In this document: positions 32,846 to 33,371 of the stretch, piece after piece | Layout: every line of letters begins with the position of its first letter | How positions within the stretch are numbered: position 1 is the stretch's first letter | Source: Marinobacter sp. | GTDB lineage: Bacteria; Pseudomonadota; Gammaproteobacteria; Pseudomonadales; Oleiphilaceae | Length of the DNA stretch: 33,371 nt | Direction: 5' to 3' | NCBI GenBank assembly: GCA_030149475.1 | Contig: JASBRL010000144.1 | Span: 1 to 33,371, forward strand | Notes under the pieces: generated by a model | What the model saw: only the letters and a program-made list of their open reading frames with translations | Told to the model about the DNA's origin: nothing | Database searches by the model: none | Program-made: the position numbers and the translations under genes

Positions 32846-33371
32846 TCCCGCCAGGGGCGAGGGGGGCGTACGGCCGGGGCACGAGTTGTGCGGCCAGACT
32901 TTGTCACCCGGGCTCCCGGCCTGACAGGTAACTCAGGTCGTCAGCCTGACAGGTAACTCAGGTCGCCAGTCTGACGTGCTCCCCATGTTGCCGGTCTGCA
33001 CAAAAGTAACCCCCTCCCTCTCCCCTCCGCGGGAGAGAGTTGGGGAGAGGGGGAGGCAGGTAACTGTCCAGTGAGCGGCAAACCTCAAACGGACACCACT
33101 ACACGACACCCGTCGGAGTCCGGAGTTGCCGGCTCCCCCCTCTCCCCCGGCCCCTCTCCCGCCAGGGGCGAGGGGGGCGTACGGCCGGGAGCAGGAGATG
33201 TATGGCCGGAACTGGTATCACCCATGTTGCCGGTCTGCACAAAAGTAACCCCCTCTCCCCTCCGCGGGAGAGGGTTGGGGAGAGGGGGAGGCAGGTAACT
33301 GTCCAGTGAGCGGCAAACCTCAAACGGACACCACTACACGACACCCGTCGGAGTCCGGAGTTGCCGGCTCC
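32846..33371. repeat. GC-rich duplicated intergenic repeat block
   Basis: A unit at 32982-33136 recurs at 33221-33371 (cut by the window end), nearly identical apart from a 4-base indel and a few changes. A separate 33-bp stretch at 32846-32878 recurs at 33157-33189. Each long copy contains a palindromic core, CTCTCCCCTCCGCGGGAGAG, of the kind found in common bacterial REP-like intergenic repeats. No credible gene lies here. Apparent open frames give low-complexity Pro/Arg/Gly peptides (such as SPGPSPARGEG), typical false genes over such repeats. Confidence 0.85.
32919..32968. repeat. 25-bp tandem repeat, two copies
   Basis: Two adjacent 25-base units (32919-32943 and 32944-32968), identical except for one base, share GCCTGACAGGTAACTCAGG. 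A partial third copy (GTCTGAC) follows. CAGGTAACT also occurs inside both larger repeat copies, so the small repeat seems derived from the same element. Confidence 0.8.

Noticed and set aside
33071..33344. Open frames on both strands at the right end (about 75 and 81 residues)
   Set aside because: They translate repeat DNA into Pro/Gly/Arg low-complexity peptides, overlap each other on opposite strands, and have no ribosome site or family resemblance.
1..33371. CRISPR array, tRNA or rRNA genes, prophage or transposase
   Set aside because: I saw no regularly spaced direct repeats with spacers, no tRNA-like or rRNA segments, and no integrase or transposase coding region.

Overview
The window is one large polar-flagellum and chemotaxis gene cluster from a gammaproteobacterium of the Pseudomonas/Marinobacter/Vibrio type. 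I base that on gene content and order: fliEFGHIJ ... fliKLMNOPQR flhB, flhA flhF flhG fliA, cheYZAB, motC motD, parC parP cheW and a DUF2802 gene. FlhF, FlhG, MotC/MotD, a CheZ and sigma-54-type promoters are all typical of polar flagellation in that lineage. The DNA is GC-rich. I cannot name the genus from sequence alone. All flagellar and chemotaxis genes are on the minus strand, so transcription runs from high to low coordinates. Only upp and uraA are on the plus strand.

Layout in transcription order. (1) 33371-32658 is non-coding: GC-rich duplicated repeats, then an AT-rich stretch with a perfect 10-bp inverted repeat and a clear sigma-54 promoter for fliE. (2) 32657-26826 is fliE, fliF, fliG, fliH, fliI, fliJ (basal body, MS ring, rotor, export ATPase complex), tightly packed with overlapping stops and starts. 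(3) 26522-24100 is a three-gene signalling module: a STAS anti-anti-sigma factor, a REC-PP2C-HATPase response regulator and an Hpt protein. It matches the P. aeruginosa HsbA-HsbR-HptB system, but here it sits between fliJ and fliK. (4) 23961-16812 is fliK (own sigma-54 promoter), fliL, fliM, fliN, fliO, fliP, fliQ, fliR, flhB (C-ring and export gate). (5) 16784-14892 is the uracil-salvage pair upp-uraA in the opposite direction. (6) 14621-9329 is flhA (own sigma-54 promoter), flhF, flhG/fleN and the flagellar sigma factor fliA. (7) 9154-3056 is cheY, cheZ, cheA, cheB, motC, motD. (8) 2863-167 is parC, parP, cheW and a DUF2802 gene, headed by a textbook sigma-28 (FliA) promoter. (9) 1-166 holds a roughly 100-bp element bounded by 19-bp inverted repeats.

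How it works together. Sigma-54 promoters drive the early structural and export genes and flhA-flhF-flhG-fliA. FliA then turns on late genes, and the only perfect FliA promoter I found precedes parC-parP-cheW. FlhF and FlhG set flagellar position and number. ParC and ParP should tether the CheA/CheW arrays at the pole. CheA, CheB, CheW, CheY and CheZ signal to FliM/FliN, and MotC/MotD power the motor. The Hpt/PP2C/STAS module probably links flagellar gene expression to a sensor-kinase pathway by partner switching on an anti-sigma factor such as FlgM, which is not in the window.

Most of the window is well-known biology. The less ordinary points are the embedded partner-switch module, the upp-uraA insertion with a divergent promoter region, an exactly 43-residue-spaced triple motif in the CheA linker that resembles the FliM N-terminus and CheZ C-terminus, and the repeat elements at both ends. 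I did not find convincing evidence of a wholly new system.
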